From positions 1 through 64,000 of the forward strand of contig JAYMGJ010000145.1 of the NCBI GenBank assembly GCA_037178675.1: DNA of 64,000 nucleotides, read 5' to 3'. Positions 1 through 10,553 of this stretch are shown piece after piece. Under the pieces are notes generated by a model. It worked only from the letters and a program-made list of their open reading frames with translations, did not search any database and was not told where the DNA came from. The DNA is from Scleroderma bovista (lineage: Eukaryota > Basidiomycota > Agaricomycetes > Boletales > Sclerodermataceae). The position numbers and the translations under genes were made by a program. The first letter of the stretch is position 1. Each line of letters starts with the position of its first letter.

Positions 1-59
1 GTGTCTGTTTCGCAGCAACCTGACCCCTTCTACGGCCACGAGCCCATATCGCGCCTATG

Positions 60-1309
60 TGTCAAAACCGGTTCTCCTCGACAATCTTACTAGGAGGTCC
101 AGAGGTGCAGGGAACTAATGAGGAGGTAAGTCCAGACACTAGTAGGTGCTAGTTAGTGCGGAGAGTCAAGTCCGGGTCAAACGAACGAAGTCCGGGCACT
201 AGAGAAGCACAGGGAGTAAGTCTGGGTTTTTGCGGAGTAAGTCTGGACCACGGAAAAGTGGTCCGGAGTTGAGCGCAGCTTGTCCGGAGCGAAGGACATC
301 CCAGAGGTGGGATAAGTCCTGAGAGGTCTAGCGTCGAGTCTGGGACAGAGGTGGCTTTTGCCCTCGTGCAAGTAGGAGACTTGCTAGGATCGGACATAGG
401 ACCAAGGGGACGAGATAGGACAGAGGCCGGAGTTGGCCGGAGTTCAGGAGAACAAGATGGGATTAGGAGAGCATGGTGGGTAGTACAGAGTGGGGAGTAT
501 CTTAGTCGAGATTTGATCTAAGGACTACTAGGCCGGAGTACGGTAGTTTATATAGTAATGAAACTAAGGTGAGTATATACGGTGACAAGTAAACACCTTA
601 ATGTCGAGACAAGGGATGGAGCAAAAGCAGACAGGAAAATAAACCAGGTACAAGAAAATAAAGCAGGGACAGGAAAATAAACCAGAGTGGAAGCAGACAT
701 GGGGAACTAGAGTTACAGGGACGACGGAGGAAAAGCAGGGACAAGGGAACTAGGTCGGAAGAGGACAGGTAAGGGTCAGAGGTGGACTTAACTAATGTTA
801 AGTCTGGACCAATGTCCAGGACCAGAGGAAGTGGGACCAGAGGAAGTGGGACTGGAGGAAGTGCACGACCGGAGGGAGTGCACAGGTGGAGGAAGGGCGG
901 AGTAGCCGGAGGAAGGTCCGGAGTTGGACATGGAAATGTCCTAAGCCTTTGGTGGACCTGACAGAGGAAGTGGAGCAGGAGCAGGAGCAGAACTGAGCCA
1001 GAGTTGGATGTACCAGCTGGAGTTGGGCTACGTCGCAGACAAGGCTAAGGGAGTGGCCGGACTGAAACCGGAGTAGCGACTAGTGGTAGGTACAGGTCCG
1101 ACATGGAGGAGTTAGACCGCGGATCTGTCTGTAGGAAGACAGGGGTTAGTCCTGAGGCGGAGATGGATGTAGTGACTGGAGTTGAGCTGGAGTGCAGCTA
1201 TAGGGCTGGAGATGGCCGGACTAGATCCGGAGTTGTATCTATGCCTAAGGAGAGGTCAGGTGGGCCATGGTTAGACCGGAGTTACGACTGGAAAAGTATG
1301 GATATGACA
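60..1309 (-). mobile_element. Solo LTR (1250 bp) of a retrotransposon, minus orientation
   Basis: The insertion begins TGTCAAAACC and ends GGATATGACA, so it has TG...CA ends. It is flanked by a perfect 5-bp duplication CTATG (55-59 and 1310-1314). Removing one duplication plus the LTR rejoins the cyclin reading frame across the site. The body is built of CCGGAGT/CCGGACT-rich repeats and carries no coding capacity. Its complement resembles the LTR at 7060-7699, including a TTTACTTGTCACCGTA block and repeated GGTTTATTTT units, so both belong to related families with long LTRs. No internal retrotransposon region remains, as expected after recombination between the two LTRs of a full element. Confidence 0.85.
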
Positions 1310-1796
1310 CTATGCACCAAATTCATCACCCACCTCTTCGCCTGCCCGGAGTTGCCCCCGTCCTCTTCTGGCTCGACAGTGAAGCTGCCTTATTTTATCG
1401 CATACTCCCTCCATCGTACAAAGCTACACTCATTGGTCATGTTTGCAGCCCTTGTCCTCCTTCAAAGACTGAAGGCGTGACCCACCGCACGGGAACCATT
1501 GGACCACCGTCTCTTTGTATCCGCATTCATGTTGGCCAGCAAGGTCATCTGCGATGATGCCTATTCAAACAAATTGTGGTCGATTGTCATGCAGGGGATG
1601 TTCCAGCTGAGGGAGATCACCCAGATGGAGAAAGAGATGTGCCAGTATTTGGAGTGGGGATTGAACGTCAATCCGGCGACGTTGGAGGAATTCAAGGAGC
1701 GAGGAGATGGTGCGCAAGGATTTTGCGAACCCTGACCCTTATCCTACTCATTCTTTTGTCAATGAAGAAGTCGTCCCCTCCCGCTCGTCGCATTTG

Positions 1797-2000
1797 GGTC
1801 TGGGGGATTCTTTTTCTCAATGCCGGTGTGTGGGTGCGCTTGCAACCCTCCCGCTCCTCTTGTTGGGTTCTGGGGGATTGTTTTGCTTGACGCCGGTGTG
1901 TGGGTGTGCTTGCACCCCTCCCGCCTGTCTTATTGGGTTCTGGGGGATTGTTTTACTTCGTGCTGGTGTGTGGGTGCACTTGCGCCCCTCCCTCTGCTAT
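1797..2000 (+). repeat. Minisatellite, about 3 units of about 70 bp
   Basis: Three imperfect copies of a unit containing TCTGGGGGATT, then GGTGTGTGGGTGC, CTTGC and CCCTCCC begin near 1799, 1868 and 1939. The copies differ by scattered substitutions. The array lies where the cyclin copy would encode its variable C-terminal tail. Confidence 0.75.
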
Positions 2001-2596
2001 GCCATTCTCCCCCACTTGTGGCCTCACCCCATCGCGAGCCGCAGTCCTGCCGTTCAGTGCTCGGGTGCAAGGAGTGGACAGGCGACAGGTTTGTATATAC
2101 ATTTTTCATAGAGACTAGGTTCAAGTTATCAAGGTATCAGACACGCTGACCGTGTTGCCACCATCGACCCTTCAAAGTATGGTTTTGTTCGGTCCCCATC
2201 ACACTCCCAGGGCATCCAAGTCGGCAACCTCATCTACGGGCTTTTTGCGCAAGTATCTGCACGGTTCGCTTCTTCACAGATACTGATGAGGAACAGGCCG
2301 CTGCTTGCCGTCGACCCGAGCTCCCCCGTGCTGCCCCTTGTAAAATCAAACCTGTCCTCCAGATTGGCACTCCCACATGCGCGCTCGGCCAAATGCCTCG
2401 CGGGCAGTTGTTTGCTATCAGCGTCAAACGAGCAATAGTATCCCTGTGCCCCACTGCCCTCATTCGGTTCGCCGCCAGAAACTCCCTCGTCCATGTACTC
2501 TACATCACCCCCCCGCCTCCTCTGCATCACCCCCCACACCAATCGGCATTGAGGACCTTTCAGCCAAGATTGGTTCGGCTTCCTCATCGCCGGTGT

Positions 2597-4060
2597 ACAC
2601 AAAGTTTGGATTGGGTTGAGGCTGGTTTGCAGGTTTTCGGGCAGGGCTACCACATGCTCAATGTGTTGATTCACCACAAGGTATGCATTTATTGTTGTTT
2701 CATATTCAGTAGGTTTATGCATCTATTCTATAGAATTTGAACTACCTCCATCTCGATTACAACATGAATTTGAAGCCTGTCAAGACCCTCACAATGAAAG
2801 AGCGGAAGTCGATTTTTGGAAATGTGTTTCACCTGTGCCATGGAATTTTGCATCTTACCAAGCTTGTCATGGAAATGTTGACGCATTCCAACTCGCTGAT
2901 GCATTGCAATATATCTTTGGTCATATTAGTGCTTTGACTGGTATGTACAGGTACAAGTACAAGGTTAGTTTATTGTTCTCGTGACCGCCTTCTCAGTTCA
3001 CACGACTTGCAGCTGATGAGACAAATTCTCATGACGAAGGATCTAAAACACCTGATCTACTATCGTTTCAATACTGGTCCAGTTGGCAAGGGCCCTGGTT
3101 GTGGCTTCTGGGCACCTGGATAGCGTGTTTGGCTGTTCTTTATGCCTGGCATTGTTCCCCTTCTTGAGCGCTGGTTGGGCGACCTCCTCGCTTGACAATT
3201 TGAAGGGCGCAACAGTAAAGGTATCGCCAAAACAGTTACGAAGCAGTGCGTGGAGTCGCACTATGACCTCGAACTTCGCGCGGCTGTCATGCACAACATT
3301 TTGGACATGATGCCAGAGTCCATCAAGCAAAACAAGGCAAAGATGATCCTGCAACATTTAGCGATGTTGGAAGGCTAACATTCCATGGAAGGTTCCAGGC
3401 ATGCCCACTGCCATTGAAAACATCATCCTGCGATATGTGAAGAACAAGGCAGATTGGTGGGTCAGTGCTGCCCATTATAACTGGGAGTGTATTCGGCGCA
3501 GTGCCACTGTCGACAAGGCAGTTGTGAAGAAGAACTTGGTCCATCTCACCCGTAAGTAAAATGTGATTTTCTGCATAGCCCTATTTTGAATGTATTATTT
3601 AGGTCTTTACTTGAAAGCTGAACAATAGGGGCAGCACGGCTATCTCAAAAATGGAATGTGCGTCAGTGCCGTTACTGTCCACTGGCTTGAAAGCTGAAAG
3701 TTTGCGCCTATCCCATTCCCTTAACCAGTCCTTTTCTTATCGTCTTGGAAGACTGCTGTCATACAAGCACGACACCAAACTGCGAGCAAGCCCACACAAA
3801 TGTAAGCTTCAGTCCTTTATCCGGTTTATATATTCGTTTAGGTTTGTCACATACCAAGCGTCTGCTCTTGACCGAGCATGCATTCAAGGAGGCTGATATC
3901 AAGATTTTCGGTACCTATGACCAACTCATTCCTTGCTATGATATTGAACCTGTGGAGAAGATTACTGATGCGGTCAGTTTATTTGTATTTTGCTCTGTAC
4001 TTTCCCCGCTCATGACTTGTTTACAGTACCTCAACCAATTCCTGTTCTTCAAGGCCAACA
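2597..4060 (+). pseudogene. prp8: Degenerate fragment of the PRP8 spliceosome gene
   Basis: PRP8 is the central scaffold protein of the U5 snRNP. This fragment covers an internal part of its N-terminal half, from WVEAGLQV at about 2611 through [75 protein letters not shown] and SYKHDTKL to PCYDIEPVEKITDAY near 3980. Conservation is high enough to identify the protein, but frames shift repeatedly and there are stops, including TGA at 3695-3697 at a position the family fills with arginine. At least one intron is retained in place (about 2682-2739, before [10 protein letters not shown]), so the copy arose from genomic DNA and not from mRNA. Most of the normal protein (about 2300 residues) is missing on both sides. 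The functional gene must lie elsewhere. Confidence 0.85.
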
Positions 4061-4236
4061 AGCAAGTTCATTTTCATTTTGGCAGGGCAGGCCATGTCTT
4101 TGTCAGCAGGGCATCAGACGACAGCAGTTGACGTACCTCATCCGCCCCTCATCCGCCCGTGCACGTCATAGCGTAGTCGGTCATATAAAGCCTTTCATCC
4201 CGTTTCGTTGCGAGTCCCCCACCACAATCAACTGTC

Positions 4237-6026
4237 ATGGGACTCAATACACTGTGGAAGGCGAGTAAATTTTTCTTGTTCACCTTGGATTGATTGGACT
4301 AATGGCTCACTGTGAATAGGTTCTTGCACCCGCAGCAAAGCCTTGTATGATCTACGAGATGGCCGTTCAAAGTTTCAAGCCATCTGGGAACGAAGCAGGC
4401 GGTCGATTGCTAGCTGTTGGATTCAACGCTAGGTGAGTACCTGAATGCCAATGTGCTGTCCATTTCATCGCTCACAAAGAAACAACTAGTGCATGGGTCT
4501 CCTCATTGACCAATGTATTTACATGGAGCAGTGCTGGTACAGGAAGAACACATGAAATGCCAATTATTTTCTTTTGGCTTTCAGAAATCTCAATGATGCC
4601 CATCCATCCTCATTTCATTTTCAATGGACTTGACCGCCCATGGTTCAAAGGAGGAAATGAGCGTACTTATGGGACTGGACCACCCCTCCTGGTGCGCCGC
4701 TTCCAAGAACTTCTAAGCACATTCGGCTTCAGTTGGCACACGGTAAACCTTTCGCGTGGATTAGCTCAGATGCTGATAGAATTACTAGGCTCCAGGAGAG
4801 GCTGAGGCCGAACTCGCCTACTTTCAATTACATGGACTCGTTGATGTTGTGGTGACGCCCTTCAATGATGCGTTGTTGTTTGGTGCAAGCAGTGTCATCT
4901 GAAGGTGAGTTCTACAAAACATCAATGCTGCCACTGTTGGACTAACACTACCTACTTTCCGTGCTAGTATTATCCTGCCAAAGTGTGCCAAGTATGAAGG
5001 TGTAGAAGTGTATACAGACGATGCGATAAAAGATCACGCCCTCCTTGAGCGGGGGTGCCTCCTCCTGATTGTGCTCATGCATGGTGCCGACTATGATGTA
5101 AGTCGCTGCTTATTGCAGCCTACTGTGCATACTCACAATCTCATCTCACAGAGTGGGCTCCCAGGGTGCACCACAAACATTGCTCGTCAGCTGACCCAAT
5201 ATGGATTGGGGAGGTCCCTCCTCTCTGCTGCATCGACACTTCCATTCACCGAATTCATGGCATTTCACGTCAAATGGTGAAAGCAGCTATGTGAGGTGTT
5301 GGAGAGGGACCCCCAAGGTCACCTTGGACGAACATACTACGAACTTGCTCGCATTATCAACGAGGAACACACCGAGTTCCCGAACCCTGCCATCCTCGCG
5401 GCATATGTACTACCTCTCATGTCCTGGTCGGATGGTGGCCAACCCCCTGTATCCGTGGTCATGTCTCGCCAGCCCGACCTTGCGGCTCTTGCTGCGTTTA
5501 GCTTGGGATACCTGGGTTGGTCAGCAGAGATCATCCAAATGAAACTAGCACAACCTCGTGTTGGCGTGGTTATTCATGCCCTCCTGCAGGTAAGAGTGTT
5601 GCATTCACATGTGACATTTATGCTCGTCTTACCGTCCGTTCTAGTTACCAGGCAATGTAGATAGCGAGGCGCTACAGCATGACCTCCAGGTCATGAATTA
5701 TTGTGGCGGGTCACTCCCGGTGTACAACATTTCTGTGCCGAGTCAGTTGCTCTTTGCCATGCCAACTGATTCGGCGCACTCACCGTCCGATGCACATATC
5801 ACCCCTTGACAAGGATGACATCGATGGTGCAGTGTTCTCTGACATGGCGATCCCAGCGATCATGTTGGAGAGTTCACGGCCCGACTTGGCACAAAGCTCA
5901 GAGTCAACTGACATGGAACTAGTGGGTGAGGATGCAGGGAGCAGGTCTGTGGAGTCAACGAGTGGCTTCGCCATGGATGCACAATCTTTCGATGTTGAGA
6001 TCATTGACCTGATGGGTGAGGACTAG
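4237..6026 (+). pseudogene. XPG/FEN1 (Rad2)-family nuclease gene, inactivated
   Basis: Rad2-family proteins are structure-specific metal-dependent nucleases; large families of unknown role occur in mushrooms. The copy starts with MGLNTLWK, the typical N-terminal helix. Joining exons across short GT-AG introns gives an N-region (VLAPAAKP, LLAVGFNA), then FIFNGLDRP and the I-region (APGEAEAELAYF, then TPFNDALLFGAS). This is followed by YTDDAIKDHALLERG and HGADYDSGLPGC, the helix-hairpin-helix neighbourhood. The Glu pair of the I-region is present; the second acidic cluster is reduced to one Asp, as may be normal in this subfamily. Two in-frame TGA codons (4900-4902, 5278-5280) fall where arginine is expected. 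The C-terminal tail changes frame near 5807, so the true end (5809 or 6026) is unclear. It lies 210 bp upstream of a tyrosine recombinase on the same strand. Confidence 0.75.
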
Positions 6027-6235
6027 TCGCGCGCACACTTTCTGATTTGTTCCAGTCTGCTGTATTACTACGTGTTGGTCTGACAAATACGAATCTAGAC
6101 GCCTTTCGTGTTCTACATGTCTGAAATAGGATAGGGGGCATAACTTGTGTAGTGTAGTCATGAAAAAAAAAGTGACGCAATTGTCCCTGCCTTCACAACT
6201 CCCACCTGGTCTACTGAGAAAGCTGTCCTATTGCA

Positions 6236-9200
6236 ATGGTCCAATGGAAGATGGCTGCCCTACCTGGGTCCACTGATAAGCCCAGCAAGAAGCAGAAAAC
6301 GCAGGCCAGTGCAAAGGACATGCTGACTTTACAAGCAGTGCAGCAGGTTCAAAAAGCAGGCAAGAAAGATCACCTTCGAGCGCCGAAGACAAGAGAAACC
6401 TATGCTCAGCATGTCAACCAAGTGCGTAGATGGTTGCAGAGCCACTTTAAAGAAGACAGGACACTGTCAACTCCAAGTCATGCTGAAGAAGGCTCGGAAA
6501 TTTACCATGATCCGAAGTTCAAAGATGCGTTCGAAGAGCAGCCAAACCATTGCTCCAGAAAAGCGTTGGCCATCTACCTTGGGTGGAGGGGTTTCAACGA
6601 GGACTCCAAGTGCAGCCCAAGCACGATTGATGGGATCTGAGCGGCCTTCAAACGGTTGTGGGACAAAGCGTCAGTATTGTAAATGCACTTCTGATGTGTG
6701 GGTACTCACAAGAACAAATGTCTTGATAGTGATAGCAATGGTCTGTTCCGTGAAAAGTGGTGCTACAATGAGGTGCGTCGGCAATGGGAGGGAAATCCAG
6801 TCCTTTCTCCCGATGTCAGCGACACAGTCGCATCAATCAGACACAAAATCAACGCGGGGGGGAATCAGCGCAAGCACTCGGGTGCGATGAAGAAAGAGTA
6901 TATGGAACGTATGCTCACCTGGTCGGGGTCCGTGTGCCTGCTCGACAGCGCGTTCAATTATCTTCGTTTCGCAATAGCTGGATTGGGATCACCACCAGCT
7001 AAAGGGATCCTGGACAACAGTACAAGATTATCGATCACACGGCATGTTGAACACCTCACTGTTATGACCATGTCCAACTCCGGATCTCATCCGGTTACTC
7101 TGGTCGCATCGCAGCCCTACAGCTCAACTCCGGTCGCTCTCAGTTACTCCGGTCGCGGTCGCGCAGATATACCTCTGCTAACTACAACCCTTGGTCTAGT
7201 CCACATCCAGTCCTTACCACACTTGTCCGTCTACCCTGTCTTGACGTGAGTTCTCCGTGTACTCGATATGTCTCCTACCTTGTAGCATTTTCACCGGACC
7301 TGGTTTATTTTACCCGGACCTGACTTTATTTTCATCGGACCTGATCTATCCCTTACTCTGGTCATCCTTTGTCCGCCATTAGGTTGTTTACTTGTCACCG
7401 TAAATACTCGTCCCTAGTTCTTACTTAGTATAAGTACTCTGTAGATTATCCTGTACACCTCAGTCTGAAATCAACTTAGTCACTACTCCAGCCTCTGTCT
7501 GTCTCCATCTCCGTCTCCATCTTCATCACCTTGACCGGAACCTACGCAAGGGATCAACGCACGTCGTCCTTGTCGTTGAATCCAAGTGGTCACCAACTCC
7601 GGCCGGACTAATCCCTTGTCCAGCCCTCTGTCCCCTTCCTTCATCCACGCTTGTCCGGACTTGACCGGACCCCCTACCGGAGTAGACCCGGACTTGACAC
7701 TCACCTTCAGCGCTGTTGCGTTCATGCTCTGGACAAGGTACATAAATGCAGTTTCACTCCTGCTGTTGATGATTCAGTGCCACTCTAATATGGTACTTAG
7801 GAACTTCGAGCTTGTGAAGCTGAAGTGCGGGGATGTCATGGCGGATGACATAAACACTGTAAACGGCATCTTCCTGAAGTATCTGCGAGGCGACGAAGCA
7901 TCACTCACCATAAACGACCTCAATGTATACTTTGAGATCCACCTGACGAATCGCAAAGGGTGGCAAAGGAAGACCGACAAGGGAATAAGAGAAATTGACC
8001 TGCGCAGTGCGTCCATCCATTTCATTAGTTGCTATGTCAGTTTGGCATGATTTGCTGCACTCACCAGGTAACCACTATAAAATATATCCACGCCCAGATA
8101 TGGGCAGGGCGTGTGATTCATTCTTCTGGGTCCTTTTCTGGATGAACTGGGTCGAGCACGCCCATCTCGGCCGTGCTATGGGCGAGGACGAATTCTTGTT
8201 TCCTGCAGTGGCAGCCAGTGGGGTACTCCAGGCAGGGGTACCGCTTTCGCACGACACAGTGCAGAAATCACTTGATGCAGCGGTGAAGGGGGCTGGTATA
8301 AAGGGGACATATTCGATGCACTGCTTCCGACGCGGAGGAGCGCAGTATCGATTTATGTGTGCCCCGCTAGGCGAGAGATGGTCCCTCCGCTGTGTGCAAT
8401 TTTGGGGCGGATGGGCAGAGGGCGAACAGGTGCGTGCTGACGCTGATCAGTGATTCGGACACTGGTCGGCCTTCCTATCTGGGTACACCACATGCCAAAC
8501 TGCTGACTTCTTTTTTTCTTCTTCTTTCCTTCACTTTCCCCCGCAGAACGACACCCTGATGCGGTATCTGCTCGACGAGCTCCATAGCTATGAGGAGGAT
8601 TTTAGTGATGCCCTGGCACCAGCATCACGGGAAGCCAGCGCCTCCTTTGCAGGCGAGGCAGCGCTCCTCCGCCCAGCAACTATGGAGGTGCTTCATATGA
8701 CACATGCAGCACTGACAACGGATATGGCCATGCTGCACAAGGATGTAATCGCATCGCATGCTGCAATGGCAAAGGACATCTCCCAAAAACTCAATGATGT
8801 GACCAACCTGATCAACACCACGCTTGCACCCGGCCTTAGGACACTGGCGTCCCCTCATGACACGAACGGTGAGCGTACACTATTCACACCACACTTACCA
8901 ACCACTGACCATTCTGTTCGCCAGCCCATCATCATCCGTCCGGTCGGACTACCCTTCAACCTCCACCGATCCAAACCACTGTGCCGTCACAATTGCTCAT
9001 TGTCCATTTTCACCCAGCAATCCAGTCCCACGGTTCCAGTACTATGCAACTACCACGCCCTGTACAAGGTGTGCGGGTGTCCGAACTGTCGCCGTCGTTC
9101 CCTACCGGCAATACGACGATCCTGGGTCCAGCATCAACAGCGGATCCGAACATGGCCCTCTCTGCGCCACTCCCTTTGCTCATAGGTGCCCGGAGGACCT

Positions 9201-9673
9201 CAGCTGGTCCACCCATGGGGCTCGCAATCCCACACCTCCCGATGAAGCGCGAAAATGGGGAGATGACACCGCGATTGGAGACATGGAGGGACATCGTGCG
9301 GCACTGGACAGTTGGGGAGCCCAGGCTCCAGCTCTTCGTCCCTCTAAAGGATTGGCCCCATCATTACTACAACGGGCAACACAGGCGGCATTTCAACACC
9401 CTGTACTACCAGCGGTCTCTCATCGCCAGGGAATTTCTCTGTGTGTACGTCCGTCCTCTGCTTGGCACTGCCTTCTTTTCACTCACTCATTCATTCACTC
9501 ACACTCTATCTAGGTTCGAAGAGAACGAGGAAGACTGGTATAGGGCGTATGGAAGTGTTATCGCCCGAGGGCACACGGACCTGTTCAAGACAATCCAGAT
9601 GGCACGGCAATGCCATTCCAATGACGGGGAGCACTGCCGCTTCCTCATAAATGTGGCCCCGGCCACCCAGTAG
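6236..9673 (+). pseudogene. Tyrosine recombinase (Crypton-like DNA breaking-rejoining enzyme), split by a solo LTR
   Basis: Tyrosine recombinases cut and rejoin DNA through a covalent phosphotyrosine. Seen here: an N-terminal SAM-like core-binding region (RETYAQHVNQVRRWL), linker exons (FREKWCYNEVRRQWEG, MKKEYMERMLTW), and the catalytic domain. In that domain are box I arginine in WTRNFELVKL (joined across an intron, about 7738-7800), box II HCFRRGGAQYR near 8320, a GGWAEGE motif, and a tyrosine-bearing helix (MRYLLDELHSYEEDF) after an intron at about 8430-8546. A further C-terminal region (WPHHYYNG, LYYQRSLIAREF) ends at TAG 9671-9673. Introns are short GT-AG. Defects: TGA at 6638-6640 at an expected arginine, and the 640-bp LTR at 7060. 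Otherwise the gene reads well, so inactivation looks recent. Similar proteins are abundant in agaric genomes; whether they mobilise anything is not established here. Confidence 0.78.
7060..7699 (+). mobile_element. Solo LTR (640 bp), plus orientation
   Basis: Starts TGTTATGACC and ends GGACTTGACA (TG...CA). It is flanked by a perfect 5-bp duplication CTCAC at 7055-7059 and 7700-7704. Deleting the LTR and one duplication joins the recombinase codons without a gap (HVEHLT then FSAVAFMLWTR), which shows the exact insertion point. It shares CCGGAC-rich blocks, TTTATTTT units and a TTTACTTGTCACCGTA segment with the larger solo LTR at 60-1309. It is non-coding. Confidence 0.88.
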
Positions 9674-10553
9674 TACTACTGCCACTAGGTACAGCGCGAT
9701 CTCGATCCCATCATTTTCATTGTTCATGTTATTTTATTTTGCATCGCAGCATCGTTTCATTTCGTTTCGTTTCATTTTCCCCACCTTTTGTTTTTCCTTT
9801 TTGTTTCCACCCCGGACTCTTTTCTTTTCTTTTTTTTTCCAGACCCGCTCCATTCAATATGACCACGACCACTACTATTATTACTACTACCGTTTAGTAC
9901 AACAAGCCCTGTCAATAAACATTGAACCTCGTGTGTGCCTCCTTCCATTCGCGGGGGATCCTGTCACCCTGTCATGTACGGCACCCCTTTGTGTCAGAGT
10001 CGAGTAAGCAACTACGACATCGCGACCGTCGCGGAGCCAGGGGTGGATGGCATGTCAGCAGTGAGAGTGCTAAAGTTGGTGACGTCATTTGCCTTCCCGG
10101 GCACGGCGCAGCCTTCCCTACATGGCGTTCCTGCACACCGCCACCTGCTGTTTTCTTGAACTAAGTATCGCAGCACACGGCACAGCCCAAAAAGGAAGGT
10201 GTAATATTCAGGAGAGATCTCGTCATATTTTTCACATCGATTTTATATTTCATCATACCACGTCACACCAGGTGATAACCAGTTCTCACTGGGGTTCAAG
10301 GTCCATCCTCCTACACAGATATTTTGCAACCTTGTGGATCGGATTTCCTGTAGGGCGAATTCTGCAGTTCCGTCAGGTCTATCTCAGGTATCAAGACGCG
10401 CCACATCGCGCCGTCACATTCAAATTTGATGATAGTGCAATGCCCGAGAATGGTCTCACCTACTGCAGCGCGTACCCACCAACGCTCGCCGGAAACATAC
10501 CAACGCTAACCAGCACTAATCCTCTTTGCGTCAGAGTCTATACTTATAGTTGA
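9674..10553. other. Non-coding stretch, pyrimidine-rich at its left end
   Basis: After the recombinase stop there is a strongly T/C-rich tract (about 9710-9840) with TTTCGTTTC repeats. Then comes sequence with only short open frames that match nothing I recognise. It probably contains the recombinase 3' untranslated region and upstream sequence of the disrupted gene that follows. Confidence 0.4.

Larger units (their letters stand above)
1..2600 (+). pseudogene. Pcl-type cyclin pseudogene, 5' end outside window, split by a solo LTR
   Basis: Cyclins of this fungal family bind and activate a cyclin-dependent kinase. The first 59 bases encode an N-terminal cyclin-box segment (FYGHEPISRL). It resumes at 1315 after a 1.25-kb LTR insertion (HLFACPELPP, then FIAYSLHRTKLHS, FAALVLLQRLKA). 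From about 1490 it continues as the rest of the box (ASKVICDDAYSNK, MCQYLEWGLNVNP). Defects visible: an in-frame TGA at 1478-1480 where an arginine is expected, a frame slip just after it, and a short duplication near 1700 that shifts the frame before MVRKDFANPDPYPTH. Low-complexity serine/proline-rich coding remnants (about 2140-2600) look like the usual cyclin tail, though this part is weak. A three-unit minisatellite sits inside. Family assignment rests on recalled motifs; the gene is clearly non-functional. It abuts a PRP8 fragment near 2597. Confidence 0.72.

Noticed and set aside
149..397. Open frames within the first kilobase
   Set aside because: They fall inside the solo LTR and consist of repeat translation only.
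2597..4060. PRP8 intein
   Set aside because: Fungal PRP8 inteins sit further towards the C-terminus than this fragment reaches, and no splicing motifs are present.
60..7699. The two inverted, related LTRs as terminal inverted repeats of one large transposon
   Set aside because: Each has its own different 5-bp target duplication (CTATG and CTCAC), which shows two separate insertions.
8824..9513. 229-codon plus-strand frame overlapping the recombinase C-terminus
   Set aside because: The neighbouring frame carries the recognisable recombinase C-terminal motifs (WPHHYYNG, LYYQRSLIAREF); this one is its shadow.
6236..9673. Starship captain recombinase
   Set aside because: Starship captains are DUF3435 proteins of Pezizomycotina; the motifs here fit the agaric DNA breaking-rejoining family instead, so I did not call a Starship.
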